DNA of 64,000 nt from Brevinema_A sp051649245 (GTDB lineage Bacteria; Spirochaetota; Brevinematia; Brevinematales; Brevinemataceae): the NCBI GenBank assembly GCA_051649245.1, contig JBOFGS010000019.1:186001-250000 (forward strand), given 5' to 3'. The position numbers and the translations under genes are program-made. Below, in pieces: positions 27,718 to 37,088 of this stretch (position 1 is its first letter; each line of letters starts with the position of its first letter). The notes beneath the pieces were generated by a model. The model was not told the DNA's origin and ran no database searches. It saw only the letters and a program-made list of their open reading frames with translations.

Positions 27718-28290
27718 TTATTTTAGAAGAAATCCAATGGATGTCGTACTTGTTACAGTCATGGAGGTATCAATATATACCCCAACAGCAAACAAAAACA
27801 TGTCTATTTCAAGAATAAACTGAGGGCTAAATCCTAAATAAAACGGTAAGTAATGGACAGTATTATGAGCATAACCACTACTAAATTCAAATAAATATCC
27901 ATAATAGAGATTGTGTTTTGTTTTTGATTGAAACATTTTTCCATACCCAATATGTACACCAATTTCCCATCCAAAAGAACGTTGCTTTCTGTTTGGTAAA
28001 TTTTCAAAATCACTAACACTTTCTGTTGTAAGAATTTGACCAATTTTAAACATATCTTCTGATGGAGAAAGGTTAAAATCTAACCCAAAACTAATAATTT
28101 GATTGTTTTGATTAGCAACATAAAATCCTAAAGGAAATATATTCCAATGAAACCCAAATCCTAAGCTGGGAGATAATATACTCATTCCAAAACGATTAAA
28201 AGTCTTTGATCCATGATCTTCAACCATATCAGTACTAAAACTGTTATTATGTAATGTCATGAATATTATAAAAAAAAATATTTTTTTCAT
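27718..28290 (-). CDS. exported protein, paralogue of 28730-29287
   Basis: The 190-residue protein has a signal peptide (MKKIFFFIIFMTLHNNSFS) and a mature chain with many Gly, Phe and Tyr residues alternating as in beta barrels (GMSILSPSLGFGFHW, IISFGLDFNLSPS, FEIGVHIGYGKMF-like WEIGVHIGYGK, LFEFSSGYAHN, PQFILEIDMFLFAVGVYIDTS). It shares this pattern along its length with the next gene, so the two are paralogues. A small outer-membrane barrel is a fair inference. The paralogues have diverged strongly and are separated by about 440 bases. Confidence 0.72.
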   Translation of the reverse strand: MKKIFFFIIFMTLHNNSFSTDMVEDHGSKTFNRFGMSILSPSLGFGFHWNIFPLGFYVANQNNQIISFGLDFNLSPSEDMFKIGQILTTESVSDFENLPNRKQRSFGWEIGVHIGYGKMFQSKTKHNLYYGYLFEFSSGYAHNTVHYLPFYLGFSPQFILEIDMFLFAVGVYIDTSMTVTSTTSIGFLLK

Positions 28291-28451
28291 AATAATCCTC
28301 TTTTCATTTATTTTGTTTTTTTATTCTATATAATTCATAAAATACAAATCTATGATTTCTAAATAACAAGAATAAATTATCTAATTATAACTGTTCTCAC
28401 TATATAATACTCATATATTTTTTAGAGATTCTATTCTATCGATTAAATCAC

Positions 28452-28479
28452 AAAAGACTCCTCAATTGAGGAGTCTTTT
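28452..28479. terminator. perfect palindromic terminator
   Basis: A 28-bp perfect palindrome (arms 28452-28465 and 28466-28479) with a GC-rich core and flanking T and A runs can terminate on either strand. It lies 250 bases after the stop of the 28730 gene, at the end of the decayed open frame, which suggests a former gene once ended here. Confidence 0.8.
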
Positions 28480-28482
28480 TGA

Positions 28483-28644
28483 TTAGATGAGATTGTTATT
28501 TTTACAGATGTCATTAATGTGTTCATATAGAACAAATGATTCTTGTATTTTATTAGGAAGATATGTACGCAGTAACATGACATCAAAATAATCATCATTA
28601 TTTTTTTTATCATATTTACGGTCTGAGTAAAATAATGTGGTAAC
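28483..28644 (-). pseudogene. possible gene remnant
   Basis: On the minus strand 53 codons are open between TGA (28645-28647) and TAA (28483-28485). The translation contains protein-like stretches such as DYFDVMLLRTYLPNKIQES and FVLYEHINDI, ends 4 bases before a terminator, and has no start codon or ribosome site at its 5' end. A second short open stretch in another frame (about 28650-28735) precedes it. Together they look like the C-terminal remnant of a lost gene. Chance cannot be excluded at this length. Confidence 0.3.
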
Positions 28645-28729
28645 TCAGACTAATTTTTTTTAGACAAAACATCTCTAGGATATAATTTCAAGCAACTATA
28701 AGCAAAAACATTGGATCCTGAAAGATATT

Positions 28730-29287
28730 CTATTTTAATAAAAATCCAAATCCCGCAACAGAACTAATAAAAAGTGATGTATCAATATATACTCCAAATG
28801 TAAATAAAAACGTATCATATTCTAATATGAACTTTGGCTGAAATCCTATATAAAATGGAGTATTGTATTCAGAATTATGTACATATCCTGCACTTAGCTC
28901 TATTAAATAACCTAAATGAATCTTTTTATTTTTTTTTAATGGAAATAGTTGTCCGAATCCAATATGTCCTCCTATTTCCCAAGAGGTTAAAAAACTTATG
29001 ACAACTTGTTGAGTTTGAGAATCTTCTATTGTGACTCCGTATTTTACCAATGATTTGTTATAATCAATACCAAAACTGATGATATAATTTTTTTTATTTG
29101 CAAGATAAAATGAAGTGGGAAAACCAGAGGAATAAATTGCCGAACCGATACTTAAAGGTAAAATATTCATACCAAAACGATCAAATTTATATTCATTAGC
29201 TTTTGTCTTTTCCATGCTCTGAATATCCTGAGAAAAGTTTAAATTTATAAAACCAAATAAAAAAAATAGAACCAATAATTTTTTCAT
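28730..29287 (-). CDS. exported protein, paralogue of 27718-28290
   Basis: The 185-residue protein has a signal peptide (MKKLLVLFFLFGFINLNFS) and shares with its neighbour the opening FDRFGMNILPLSIG, the strand IISFGIDYN, WEIGGHIGFGQLFP, LIELSAGYVHN, PKFILEYDTFLFTFGVYIDTS and the C-terminal GFGFLLK. Alternating hydrophobic and polar residues favour a small beta barrel in the outer membrane. AAGGAA precedes the ATG. I do not recognise the family. Confidence 0.72.
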   Translation of the reverse strand: MKKLLVLFFLFGFINLNFSQDIQSMEKTKANEYKFDRFGMNILPLSIGSAIYSSGFPTSFYLANKKNYIISFGIDYNKSLVKYGVTIEDSQTQQVVISFLTSWEIGGHIGFGQLFPLKKNKKIHLGYLIELSAGYVHNSEYNTPFYIGFQPKFILEYDTFLFTFGVYIDTSLFISSVAGFGFLLK

Positions 29288-29424
29288 ATTATTCCTTTGT
29301 ACTTATATTGTTATATTTATAATAGTAAGATAGAAAAAAATCTATAAAAATAAGTTTATGATCTCATATTTAATGAATATATTGTAATATATCATTATTA
29401 TTTAGTTATTCTATTATTAAGATT

Positions 29425-29453
29425 AAAAAACACCATATTTTATGGTGTTTTTT
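29425..29453. terminator. terminator after rpoD
   Basis: A perfect 13-bp stem (29425-29437 with 29441-29453) with a 3-base loop and T-run lies 22 bases past the rpoD stop on the minus strand. Confidence 0.85.
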
Positions 29454-29474
29454 GTTAATACTTTTCAATAAAAA

Positions 29475-31169
29475 TCAGTCTATAAAATCTAAAAATTCTT
29501 TAATCCGAGTTGGATTTTGGAGTTTTCGTAATGCTTTGCTTTCGATTTGACGGATACGTTCACGAGTGACTTGAAATAAATAACCAACCTCTTCTAATGT
29601 ATGTATATAACCGTCTTCTAGTCCAAATCTCATTTTTAGAACACGTTGCTCACGTAACGGAAGGCATTCAATAATTTCTTTTAATTTATCTCGAAGAAGA
29701 TTGGACATCGTAGCACTGATAGGCGATGTGATTTTGGTGTCTTCAATAAAATCACCTAAAGATGAATCTTCATCTCTGCCAACAGGTGTTTCTAAAGATA
29801 CAGGATCATTGGCAACACTTCTAATCTGTCGTACTCGATTAACAGACCAACCAAGCTCGCCACCAATTTCTTCTGTTGTTGGTGTTCGACCGAGGTCTTG
29901 AGTCATCGTAGTTTCAAGTTTTTTAACTTTATTTATTTGTTCAATCATATGGATAGGAATACGGATTGTTCTGGATTGTTCCGAAATGGCACGAGTGATT
30001 GATTGACGAATCCACCAAGTAGCATATGTAGAAAATTTGTATCCTTTTTTGTATTCAAATTTATCTACAGCTCTGATTAAGCCCATATTACCTTCTTGGA
30101 TTAGATCAAAAAGATGTACACCTCTATTCATATAACGCTTACCAATGCTTACCACAAGCCTAAGGTTTGCTTGAACAAGTTCTTTTTTGTACTGTTCGAC
30201 TACATGTCTTGCGTTTCTTACTTGAGCTGCCCAAATAGTGATTTCTTCAGCAGAAGCTTTAAAAATATCTTCAATACGTTTGATACGATCAAGTTTTTTA
30301 TTAATAATCTCAGCAACATCACATAGTTGTTCATTATCTTGATTTTTTTGTGCCTTATCTAAAATTTCTTCAATAGAACATTCATTGACTTCTTCTGCTT
30401 TATGCAAATAGTTTTGAATATTTTCGATTTCTTGCGACATACGAAATAAATTTTCTGAGGAATTATCTTTCAAACGATGATTTAAATCAATATTACTAAT
30501 CTCATTAATAAATTCACGTCGTTTTTCGCGAATTTTTTGACGAGTGTTGTTTAATTCTTCTGGAGATGGATTAAAGCCTAAAGCTTCTTCTAGTTGATCA
30601 CATTCCTCAAAGAAATTATTTAAATAATCTGCAATTTTTTGTACAAATTTATTTTTTTCTTTACGTTCTTTAGGATTTATATTATAAATTTTAGGGAGAT
30701 TGAAAAAATGATAAAGTTTACCTTCTTCTTTTAAAACTTCTTGAATCACACTGTGTATTTCAGAAATTAAGAAGCCACTTTCAAATACAATCTCATTAAT
30801 TTGTGCTTGCCCAGCTTCTATGTTGGTTGCAATCTCAATTTCTTCACTATATGAGAGCAATCTGATACGACCAATTTTTTTCAAATATATACGGAGAGGA
30901 TTATCATTTTGTTCATCATCACTTTCAATTAACATCGTCTCAGGTGATAATATTGGTTCCAATTCCTTATCTGTAATATCAGTTGTTTCTTCGGTAATAT
31001 TTATATCATTTTCTTCTAAGAACTTGATGATATAATCAATCCTATCAGGAAAAGCAATGACTTCTTCAGGAAGTTTTTCAAGCACCTCTTCGTAAGAAAC
31101 AAAACCTTTGTCTTTTGCTTGTTTAATTAAATTATTAAGTTCAGGGAGTTCTAAAAGTTCTTCAATCAT
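29475..31169 (-). CDS. rpoD: RNA polymerase primary sigma factor
   Basis: This 564-residue protein is the housekeeping sigma-70. It has a region 1.1 (KGFVSYEEVLEKLPEEV), region 1.2 (DNPLRIYLKKIGRIRLLS), a non-conserved insert (about 130-300), region 2 (ANLRLVVSIGKRYMNRGVHLFDLIQEGNMGLIRAVDKFEYKKGYKFSTYATWWIRQ), region 3, and region 4 with the HTH (LEEVGYLFQVTRERIRQIE). ATG 31167-31169 with GAGGA 6 bases upstream is chosen over an upstream in-frame start. It follows dnaG, the classical macromolecular-synthesis order. The close matches to TTGACA/TATAAT across the window fit this factor. Confidence 0.97.
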   Translation of the reverse strand: MIEELLELPELNNLIKQAKDKGFVSYEEVLEKLPEEVIAFPDRIDYIIKFLEENDINITEETTDITDKELEPILSPETMLIESDDEQNDNPLRIYLKKIGRIRLLSYSEEIEIATNIEAGQAQINEIVFESGFLISEIHSVIQEVLKEEGKLYHFFNLPKIYNINPKERKEKNKFVQKIADYLNNFFEECDQLEEALGFNPSPEELNNTRQKIREKRREFINEISNIDLNHRLKDNSSENLFRMSQEIENIQNYLHKAEEVNECSIEEILDKAQKNQDNEQLCDVAEIINKKLDRIKRIEDIFKASAEEITIWAAQVRNARHVVEQYKKELVQANLRLVVSIGKRYMNRGVHLFDLIQEGNMGLIRAVDKFEYKKGYKFSTYATWWIRQSITRAISEQSRTIRIPIHMIEQINKVKKLETTMTQDLGRTPTTEEIGGELGWSVNRVRQIRSVANDPVSLETPVGRDEDSSLGDFIEDTKITSPISATMSNLLRDKLKEIIECLPLREQRVLKMRFGLEDGYIHTLEEVGYLFQVTRERIRQIESKALRKLQNPTRIKEFLDFID

Positions 31170-31301
31170 CAAAAATCCTCTTTGCTTTATATTAACATCA
31201 TTTTGTATAAAGAAAACCAATCAACTTTATTTCTATGTTTCGGTAACAGAACTTAAACATCTTGAATTTTTTATTATATTATCATTTATAAAATAATAAA
31301 T

Positions 31302-33083
31302 CTATAAATAATATAAATCATTTTTTAAACTGATGATATTATTTTGTATTTCAACAATTTTTTTGCTTAATAATAAGTTATAATCTGTATTTGGTTTTGT
31401 TTCCATAAGTAGTTTGCTAATGTGTTTTCGCTGAGTTTTGAGAGAGTTTATTTTCAATCCTACTGCGTAGTTTTTGATAACTCTCATATCTGGAGCTAGG
31501 ATAAATTTTGATGTATGGTTAATATATGGTGTTTTTCCAGCAATAATGATCCATTCATTGGAACTTCGTTCTGGATAAAATAAAAATTCTTTATATAAAT
31601 TTTGCATTTGTTCTGTTGGAAAATCCTCAGGGATCACGATACTTGCAATACTATCTAAAAATTCAGGAAACATAATGAGCAATGCCAAAATCTCTTCTGC
31701 TAACAAGTGTTCCGAACTCATCTTTTCTATATGATCATGATTATTAGAAAAAGTCTCTGATTTTTGATATTTAAAATAAAGATCTTTATATTTTCTAAAT
31801 TCTAATTCTATAGAAGAAAAAGAAATACGTATTTTTTCAGATATTTTTTTCAAAAATTCTTCTGTAGCAATAGATAACGTATTAGATACTCCTGATCCTT
31901 CAAGGAAAATCGTATATTCAAAAATTGTTTGCAAAAATTGTTGCGTATTTGGGAGAAGTTTTTCTGCAGATTTTATAACAAAATCTTCTCCGGAAATACT
32001 TTTTTCTATTAAAGATGCTAAAGCGTTAGGACCTTGAGTTAATAAAAAAGTATCAGGATCTTCTTTTTCTGGCAATTCAACTACAGAAGTATTGACTCCT
32101 ATTTTTGCAGCAATACCTGCAGATCGATAAGCTGATTTTCGTCCAGCATCATCCCCATCTAAACAAAGAATCATTGTGTCCACTTTATTTTTAAGAAAAC
32201 TTATCCGATCTTCCGTTAATCCTGTTCCTAAAGGAGCAACAGAATTACTAAATCCAGCTTGGAACATTCTGATAACATCAATATAACCTTCTACAACAAT
32301 CACCACACCTGTTTCATAAACTGTTTCTTTAGCTAAGTTCCAACCGTATAAAAAATGTCCTTTTTTAAATAACATCGTTTCTGGGCTGTTGATATATTTT
32401 GCTGGAGCTTTGGAATCAATTGCTCGACCACCAAATGCAACAATAATACCATCTTGATCACTAATAGGAAAAGTAATTCGATTTCTAAATCGATCGTATA
32501 TTGTTCCTGTTTCTGTTTTTCCACAAAGACCCGATTCCAAAATATCAGTTATATTAAAATCTTTGTTAATCAAAAATTGATACAATCCTGCTCGTTCTGA
32601 TCCACCATAACCAATACCAAATCGTATAATAGTATTTTTATCCAATTTTCTGTTTTTGATTGTATGAATAGCAAACCGAGTACCAAGATCTTTAAAGTTA
32701 CTGAGCTGACTTAAAAAATATTCTTGTGCGATGACATGAATTTCTTTTAAAATATTACGAAGAGGGAGAGTGTCTTTGTTATTTTTTAAGTACTCTTCAA
32801 CATCAATCCCTGCGTATGTACCAAGTGTTTTGATCGCATCAATAAAATCAAGTTTATGATATTCTTTCATAAATGTAAGAGCATTGCCTCCTGCTCCACA
32901 AGAAAAACAATGATATAAGCCTTTGTCATCACTGACCGAAAAAGAAGGATTGTTTTTATCGTTATGAAATGGGCAAAAACCTTTGTAATTATGTCCAGCT
33001 TTTTTTAAAGAAATATCTTGAGAAATAATCTGTACAATGGATATACTACGAAGGATCTCTTCGACAATATCTGAAGGAATCAT
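31302..33083 (-). CDS. dnaG: DNA primase
   Basis: DnaG makes RNA primers at the replication fork. The 593-residue protein has the N-terminal CHC2 zinc finger (Cys37, His40, Cys59, Cys62), the catalytic core with the TOPRIM motifs VVEGYIDVI and CLDGDDAGRKSA, and a C-terminal helicase-interaction region (about 450-593) that is divergent. AGGA lies 8 bases before the ATG. It precedes rpoD, separated by 132 bases that may hold an rpoD promoter. Confidence 0.95.
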   Translation of the reverse strand: MIPSDIVEEILRSISIVQIISQDISLKKAGHNYKGFCPFHNDKNNPSFSVSDDKGLYHCFSCGAGGNALTFMKEYHKLDFIDAIKTLGTYAGIDVEEYLKNNKDTLPLRNILKEIHVIAQEYFLSQLSNFKDLGTRFAIHTIKNRKLDKNTIIRFGIGYGGSERAGLYQFLINKDFNITDILESGLCGKTETGTIYDRFRNRITFPISDQDGIIVAFGGRAIDSKAPAKYINSPETMLFKKGHFLYGWNLAKETVYETGVVIVVEGYIDVIRMFQAGFSNSVAPLGTGLTEDRISFLKNKVDTMILCLDGDDAGRKSAYRSAGIAAKIGVNTSVVELPEKEDPDTFLLTQGPNALASLIEKSISGEDFVIKSAEKLLPNTQQFLQTIFEYTIFLEGSGVSNTLSIATEEFLKKISEKIRISFSSIELEFRKYKDLYFKYQKSETFSNNHDHIEKMSSEHLLAEEILALLIMFPEFLDSIASIVIPEDFPTEQMQNLYKEFLFYPERSSNEWIIIAGKTPYINHTSKFILAPDMRVIKNYAVGLKINSLKTQRKHISKLLMETKPNTDYNLLLSKKIVEIQNNIISLKNDLYYL

Positions 33084-33110
33084 AATGGTTTTCCTAAGAA
33101 TTTTTATTGA

Positions 33111-34370
33111 TTAGCTTATTTTATTAAAATTGAAGAAAGAGTCGTTGATATTTTCATGATAAGAAACACCTTTTGTTTCTATGAATAAAGGATTGACTTT
33201 ATCAAAAAAATCATGAAATTGTTTAATTTTTTTTAATACTTCTTTGTTAATACCGATTTCTTTTGCTTTTTCTTCATAAGTTCTATGAAAACAATGATCT
33301 CTTATTTCTGGATGCGAAAGTTTATTATAAATATAAGAAAAGCCACATAAAGATACTATTTTTCTTGTTTTTTTTGTTTCAACAATTACTTCTGCCAGTA
33401 CTTCAGAACTAACGATATGGATTTTATAGTTTTTTTCTGTAATAATTTTTTGGTAGTAATTTGTTATTTGAGAAGCAATCTTCCAATTTGGTTTTATAAT
33501 AATATTTGAGACTAACCCAAATGTTTCAAGACATTTCATCACAATATCTACATGCTGTTCTGCAGAAACGCCTAATAGCAAATAATTTTGATCAATAAAT
33601 AAAATATGATCAGATCTAATATCCCAGAATTCAGGATTAGAGTACACAATCATTTGTTGTTTACTGGAAACAATGTATTTTAAAGAAAGAGTATGTATTG
33701 AATCAATATCAAATAAAGAATTAATAATTTCTGTATTTGTACACAAACATCTATGAAATTTTTTGATACGGAATAATACATTTCGGATTAATTTTGGTAA
33801 AAAAAATTGCCCAATTTCTGGTAATGCTTGAAAAAAAAAGAGATATAATATTTTAAATCGATCATTTCTTTCTTTGTTGTTCTTCTTAAAAACAAAAAAA
33901 ACTTTGAATATTTTGACAATTTTAATGAGTATATTTACTCTATATATGATCCTTCTTTTATTTGGATCGTCTGAGTTAAGATATCGATATAAATTAATTC
34001 CATTTTCATATAATGATAGTTTTATATCCAAATTTTTACAAAGTGGTTCTAAAATTTGATATTCTTTTTCAGGGTCAGGTATAAATATTTCCTTAATATC
34101 CAATGTTTTCAAAAGATTTTCTAGATTTTGTTGTGTTTTTAAAAGATTATTTCGCCCATCCCATATGTTGGTTTTCCAAACAGGTCGTTGAATAAAGATA
34201 ATATCTGAAAAGATATTTAATTCAACATACTGCATATATTTTGTAAAGCTATTTGCTTGGTACAACCATAGAACAAGGTAGGTGTTTTTTTTTTCTAGTT
34301 TTAATTGTGTTGCTATGTTTTGGACTTGGAGAATCTCAAACATATCTGAAGCAAAAAACATAGTTAACAT
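33111..34370 (-). CDS. possible sialyltransferase-type glycosyltransferase
   Basis: This 419-residue protein has no membrane segment and shows features of GT-B transferases of the polysialyltransferase/GT52 type: an N-terminal Rossmann-like half (ASDMFEILQVQNIATQL, IFIPDPEKEYQILEPLC), the short motif SLYENGINLYRYL where those families have E(D/N)G, and a C-terminal half with IIKPNWK and VSLCGFSYIYN. That is a pattern match by eye only. It lies between a large secreted protein and dnaG, with 27 bases to dnaG. Ribosome site GGGGAG is 4 bases before the ATG. The role, possibly surface glycan or protein decoration, is inference. Confidence 0.45.
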   Translation of the reverse strand: MLTMFFASDMFEILQVQNIATQLKLEKKNTYLVLWLYQANSFTKYMQYVELNIFSDIIFIQRPVWKTNIWDGRNNLLKTQQNLENLLKTLDIKEIFIPDPEKEYQILEPLCKNLDIKLSLYENGINLYRYLNSDDPNKRRIIYRVNILIKIVKIFKVFFVFKKNNKERNDRFKILYLFFFQALPEIGQFFLPKLIRNVLFRIKKFHRCLCTNTEIINSLFDIDSIHTLSLKYIVSSKQQMIVYSNPEFWDIRSDHILFIDQNYLLLGVSAEQHVDIVMKCLETFGLVSNIIIKPNWKIASQITNYYQKIITEKNYKIHIVSSEVLAEVIVETKKTRKIVSLCGFSYIYNKLSHPEIRDHCFHRTYEEKAKEIGINKEVLKKIKQFHDFFDKVNPLFIETKGVSYHENINDSFFNFNKIS

Positions 34371-34406
34371 AATACTCCCCTTGTATCACTCGTATTTTTT
34401 TATTTA

Positions 34407-35978
34407 TTATCTTCCAATACTGTATCCGAGATCATTTTTTGTCGACATTGGTACAGCAAATAATTCTTTAGATAAATCGCCGTAGCTACCATAGATATTT
34501 TTTGCTCGGATGGCAATATAATAAGTTTTATTGTTTTCGAGTCCTTCTAATTTATATTCAAATGTTTTAGGATATGTACTGATATTTTTGACTGTAATTG
34601 GTGATTTGGGAGAGACGGTGGCAGATCCAAAATAGTTGTCAGGACTTGTTCCATAAAATATTTCATAACTTTCTATATTGTCACTTGGTAAGGCGTCCCA
34701 TGAAATTTGAATGACCTGATCTTTTGCTGCAACTTTTTTGATATCGACAATTCCTGGAGCCATCGTTTCTCTAAACGATGTTAAGATATTATAGAGATAA
34801 AAATTGTTATCTGTTTCTTTTTTTATGGTTTTAAAATATTCAAATCTAAGTTGAATATATTTTCCAAATTTCTGAGATTCAGGGAATGTTTTTTTTTGAG
34901 GATCAATGTATACCCAAGGTATTTTTGCACTCTCTGTTTCCGGTAAAAAATAATCCTGAGCAAAACGATATGCAATACGGTAAATAACATTTGATTCTTT
35001 ATTTAATTCAGGTTTGATTTCATCGATCCAAGAATCATTGGATGACAATGTAATAATATCTGTTTCAAAATAATTCGGCTCCTCATCTTTTGGGGGGATG
35101 TTTATGTAATTGGCACCTTTTAGGATAGAAAAATATTCCAAAGAAAATATAGCGTTTTGCCCAATAATTAAAGGGATTTTTTCTTGCATCATAGATGCCG
35201 AATCAAATAATGGAGATCCGTTTGGTGTTTGATCAGCTGTAAGGATATGAACATCCTGCTCAATGCCGTTTCTATATATTTTGATGATTTTTTTTACTTT
35301 GTCCACCACAAGACAATGCTCTTCTACTTTTTGATTGGTAAGTGATTGTTTTTCTTGAAGTGTAAAAGAATATCTTGTTTTGTTTTCATCATAAAAAAAA
35401 TTATAAAATGAATATTTAACAATTCCAGACTCAATAAAAATATTAAATCCGTAATTTTCTGTTTCATGTTTTAAATTATCTGTTGAGTAGGAAGCAATTA
35501 TTTGTGATCCTTCGCCACTAGTGTAAGGTAGTAAGGAGAATTTAACGGTAAAACTTTGAAGATCGTTTGATTTTATATCTAGGATAGATCTATTATTAGG
35601 TAAAAGAATAAGATTATTTTTCATAACAAATTTACCAAAAGATTTATTTTCAATTTGTTTTACTTCGTAATTTGAACTGACAAGATCATAATTATCTAAA
35701 AAATCTGTTGTATCAAAATCTAAATTTAGATCATAAAGTGATTGATCTTTTTTAATAGGTGCTAATGTGACAATCTGTTTGTTTTGAATATTAGACAAGG
35801 AAAGTCCTTTAGAGCGAAAAATATGAAAATTTTGATTACTTAATGAGAGTGTTTTAATTTGATCCACATGGAATAAAGAAGAGTTAAAAATAGCGTGGAC
35901 AGGAATATGTGCGGCAACAAGAATGCTAATGATTAAAAAAAATAAAGCAAATAATTGTTTCAAATAATATGTGTTCAT
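34407..35978 (-). CDS. secreted LamG-like/Fn3 protein
   Basis: The 523-residue product has a signal peptide (about 1-29), a concanavalin A/LamG-like beta domain (about 145-270: FTVKFSLLPYTSGEGSQIIASY, VKYSFYNFFYD, IKIYRNGIEQDVHIL), a middle part with LQLRF-like sequence, and one clear Fn3 domain near the C-terminus (about 415-510: IQISWDALPSDNIESYEIFYGTS, YKLEGLENNKTYYIAIRAKNIYGSYG). Such architectures bind glycans or proteins on the surface or in the periplasm. It is followed 36 bases later by the possible glycosyltransferase. The start lies beside a hairpin that covers the ribosome site. Confidence 0.72.
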   Translation of the reverse strand: MNTYYLKQLFALFFLIISILVAAHIPVHAIFNSSLFHVDQIKTLSLSNQNFHIFRSKGLSLSNIQNKQIVTLAPIKKDQSLYDLNLDFDTTDFLDNYDLVSSNYEVKQIENKSFGKFVMKNNLILLPNNRSILDIKSNDLQSFTVKFSLLPYTSGEGSQIIASYSTDNLKHETENYGFNIFIESGIVKYSFYNFFYDENKTRYSFTLQEKQSLTNQKVEEHCLVVDKVKKIIKIYRNGIEQDVHILTADQTPNGSPLFDSASMMQEKIPLIIGQNAIFSLEYFSILKGANYINIPPKDEEPNYFETDIITLSSNDSWIDEIKPELNKESNVIYRIAYRFAQDYFLPETESAKIPWVYIDPQKKTFPESQKFGKYIQLRFEYFKTIKKETDNNFYLYNILTSFRETMAPGIVDIKKVAAKDQVIQISWDALPSDNIESYEIFYGTSPDNYFGSATVSPKSPITVKNISTYPKTFEYKLEGLENNKTYYIAIRAKNIYGSYGDLSKELFAVPMSTKNDLGYSIGR

Positions 35979-35987
35979 AAAGTTTCT

Positions 35988-36013
35988 CCGAAAATGACCT
36001 CTTTAATTTTCGG
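35988..36013 (-). promoter_or_regulatory. leader hairpin covering a ribosome site
   Basis: An 8-bp inverted repeat (35988-35995 with 36006-36013) pairs in the minus-strand transcript so that the first bases of the CGGAG ribosome site of the 34407-35978 gene are in the stem. It could lower translation unless opened. On the plus strand the same stem is followed by a T-run, but no plus-strand gene precedes it. Confidence 0.45.
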
Positions 36014-36054
36014 ATTTTTTATGATTTTTTTTATGATTTAAACAATAAAAAAAT

Positions 36055-36073
36055 CCCCCACATGGTGTGGGGG
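36055..36073 (-). terminator. terminator after the SPFH gene
   Basis: A GC-rich 8-bp stem (36055-36062 with 36066-36073) with a 3-base loop is followed on the minus strand by a run of seven T residues. It separates the SPFH gene from the 34407-35978 gene. Confidence 0.85.
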
Positions 36074-36078
36074 GATGA

Positions 36079-37050
36079 TTAATCGATTGTTTTATTAAAA
36101 AGAACTTCTTTGATCCCAGAAAGAGAACCCATTAATGCCGAAGCTTCATAAGGCATCATAATTGTTTTGTTGCCGGATGAGCCAAGATCTTTAAGTGTTT
36201 CTATATAACGAAGAGCTACCATATATTGGGATGGATCGCTTGTAGATTTTAGATTTTCTGCTAATAATCGTAAACTTTCAGATTCTGCTTTTGCGATTCG
36301 TTCTCGTGCTTCAGCTAATCCTTCTGCTCGAAGAATTTCTGATTCTTTAAAACCTTCTGCTTCACGGATTTTTGCTTGTTTTTCGCCTTCTGCAGACAGA
36401 ATAGCTGCTTGTTTTTCGCCTTCTGCACGAAGGATCATTTCTCGTTTTTCACGTTCGGCACGCATTTGTTTTTCCATTGCAGCTTGGATATCCGCTGGAG
36501 GTGAAATATCTTGGAGTTCTACACGGTTGATTTTGACACCCCATTTATCCGTTGCTTCGTCAAGAATAATCTGAAGTTTTCCATTAATAATATCACGAGA
36601 TGATAATGTTTGATCCAACTCAAGTTCTCCAATGAGATTTCTGAGAGTTGTTTGTGTCAATTTTTCAATGGCTTGAGGGAGATCGGCAATTTCATATACT
36701 GCTTTTGCTGCATCCATTATTTGGTAATAGATAACAGCGTTTATTTGGATACCGACATTGTCTTTGGTAATAACGGATTGAGCAGGAAAATCATAGACTG
36801 TTTCTCTCAAATCAATGACATAAGAGTTTTGTTCCAAGTAAAAATATTTATCATTTCGTCTGATAGAAACACGCCAACGTAAAATTCTAGGAGCATCAAA
36901 AAATGGAATGATAAAGTTTAAACCAGGGTTTAAGCGTTTGTGAAATTTCCCTAGTCTTTCGATTAACACAGTATGACCCTGTTGGATAATTTTGACCGAT
37001 GCGACTAGATATAAGATACCAAGCCCAATGAGTATTAATAACATAATCAT
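36079..37050 (-). CDS. SPFH/stomatin-like membrane protein (QmcA type)
   Basis: The 323-residue protein has one N-terminal membrane helix (2-20) followed by the SPFH/band 7 domain (GHTVLIERLGKFHKRLNPGLNFIIPF; TKDNVGIQINAVIYYQI; ELDQTLSSRD) and a long charged helix (about 185-265) with repeats of LRAEGEKQA and REAEG. It belongs to the QmcA/stomatin group that forms ring-like membrane scaffolds and often associates with proteases. AAGGAAGG precedes the ATG. It is a single-gene unit with its own promoter. No nfeD gene is adjacent. Confidence 0.9.
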   Translation of the reverse strand: MIMLLILIGLGILYLVASVKIIQQGHTVLIERLGKFHKRLNPGLNFIIPFFDAPRILRWRVSIRRNDKYFYLEQNSYVIDLRETVYDFPAQSVITKDNVGIQINAVIYYQIMDAAKAVYEIADLPQAIEKLTQTTLRNLIGELELDQTLSSRDIINGKLQIILDEATDKWGVKINRVELQDISPPADIQAAMEKQMRAEREKREMILRAEGEKQAAILSAEGEKQAKIREAEGFKESEILRAEGLAEARERIAKAESESLRLLAENLKSTSDPSQYMVALRYIETLKDLGSSGNKTIMMPYEASALMGSLSGIKEVLFNKTID

Positions 37051-37088
37051 TCAAAACCTTCCTTAAATAACTTATTCTCATATGATAT

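Larger units (their letters stand above)
28291..28729. other. 439-bp gap between the two paralogues
   Basis: This stretch holds the upstream region of the 27718 gene, a terminator palindrome (28452-28479), a decayed-looking open frame on the minus strand (28483-28644) and an 8-bp inverted repeat (28621-28628 with 28643-28650). No intact gene is present. Confidence 0.6.

Noticed and set aside
28621..28658. A stem (28621-28628 with 28643-28650) followed by T residues, resembling a plus-strand terminator.
   Set aside because: No plus-strand gene precedes it; the 14-base loop and 8-bp stem make it a weak terminator.
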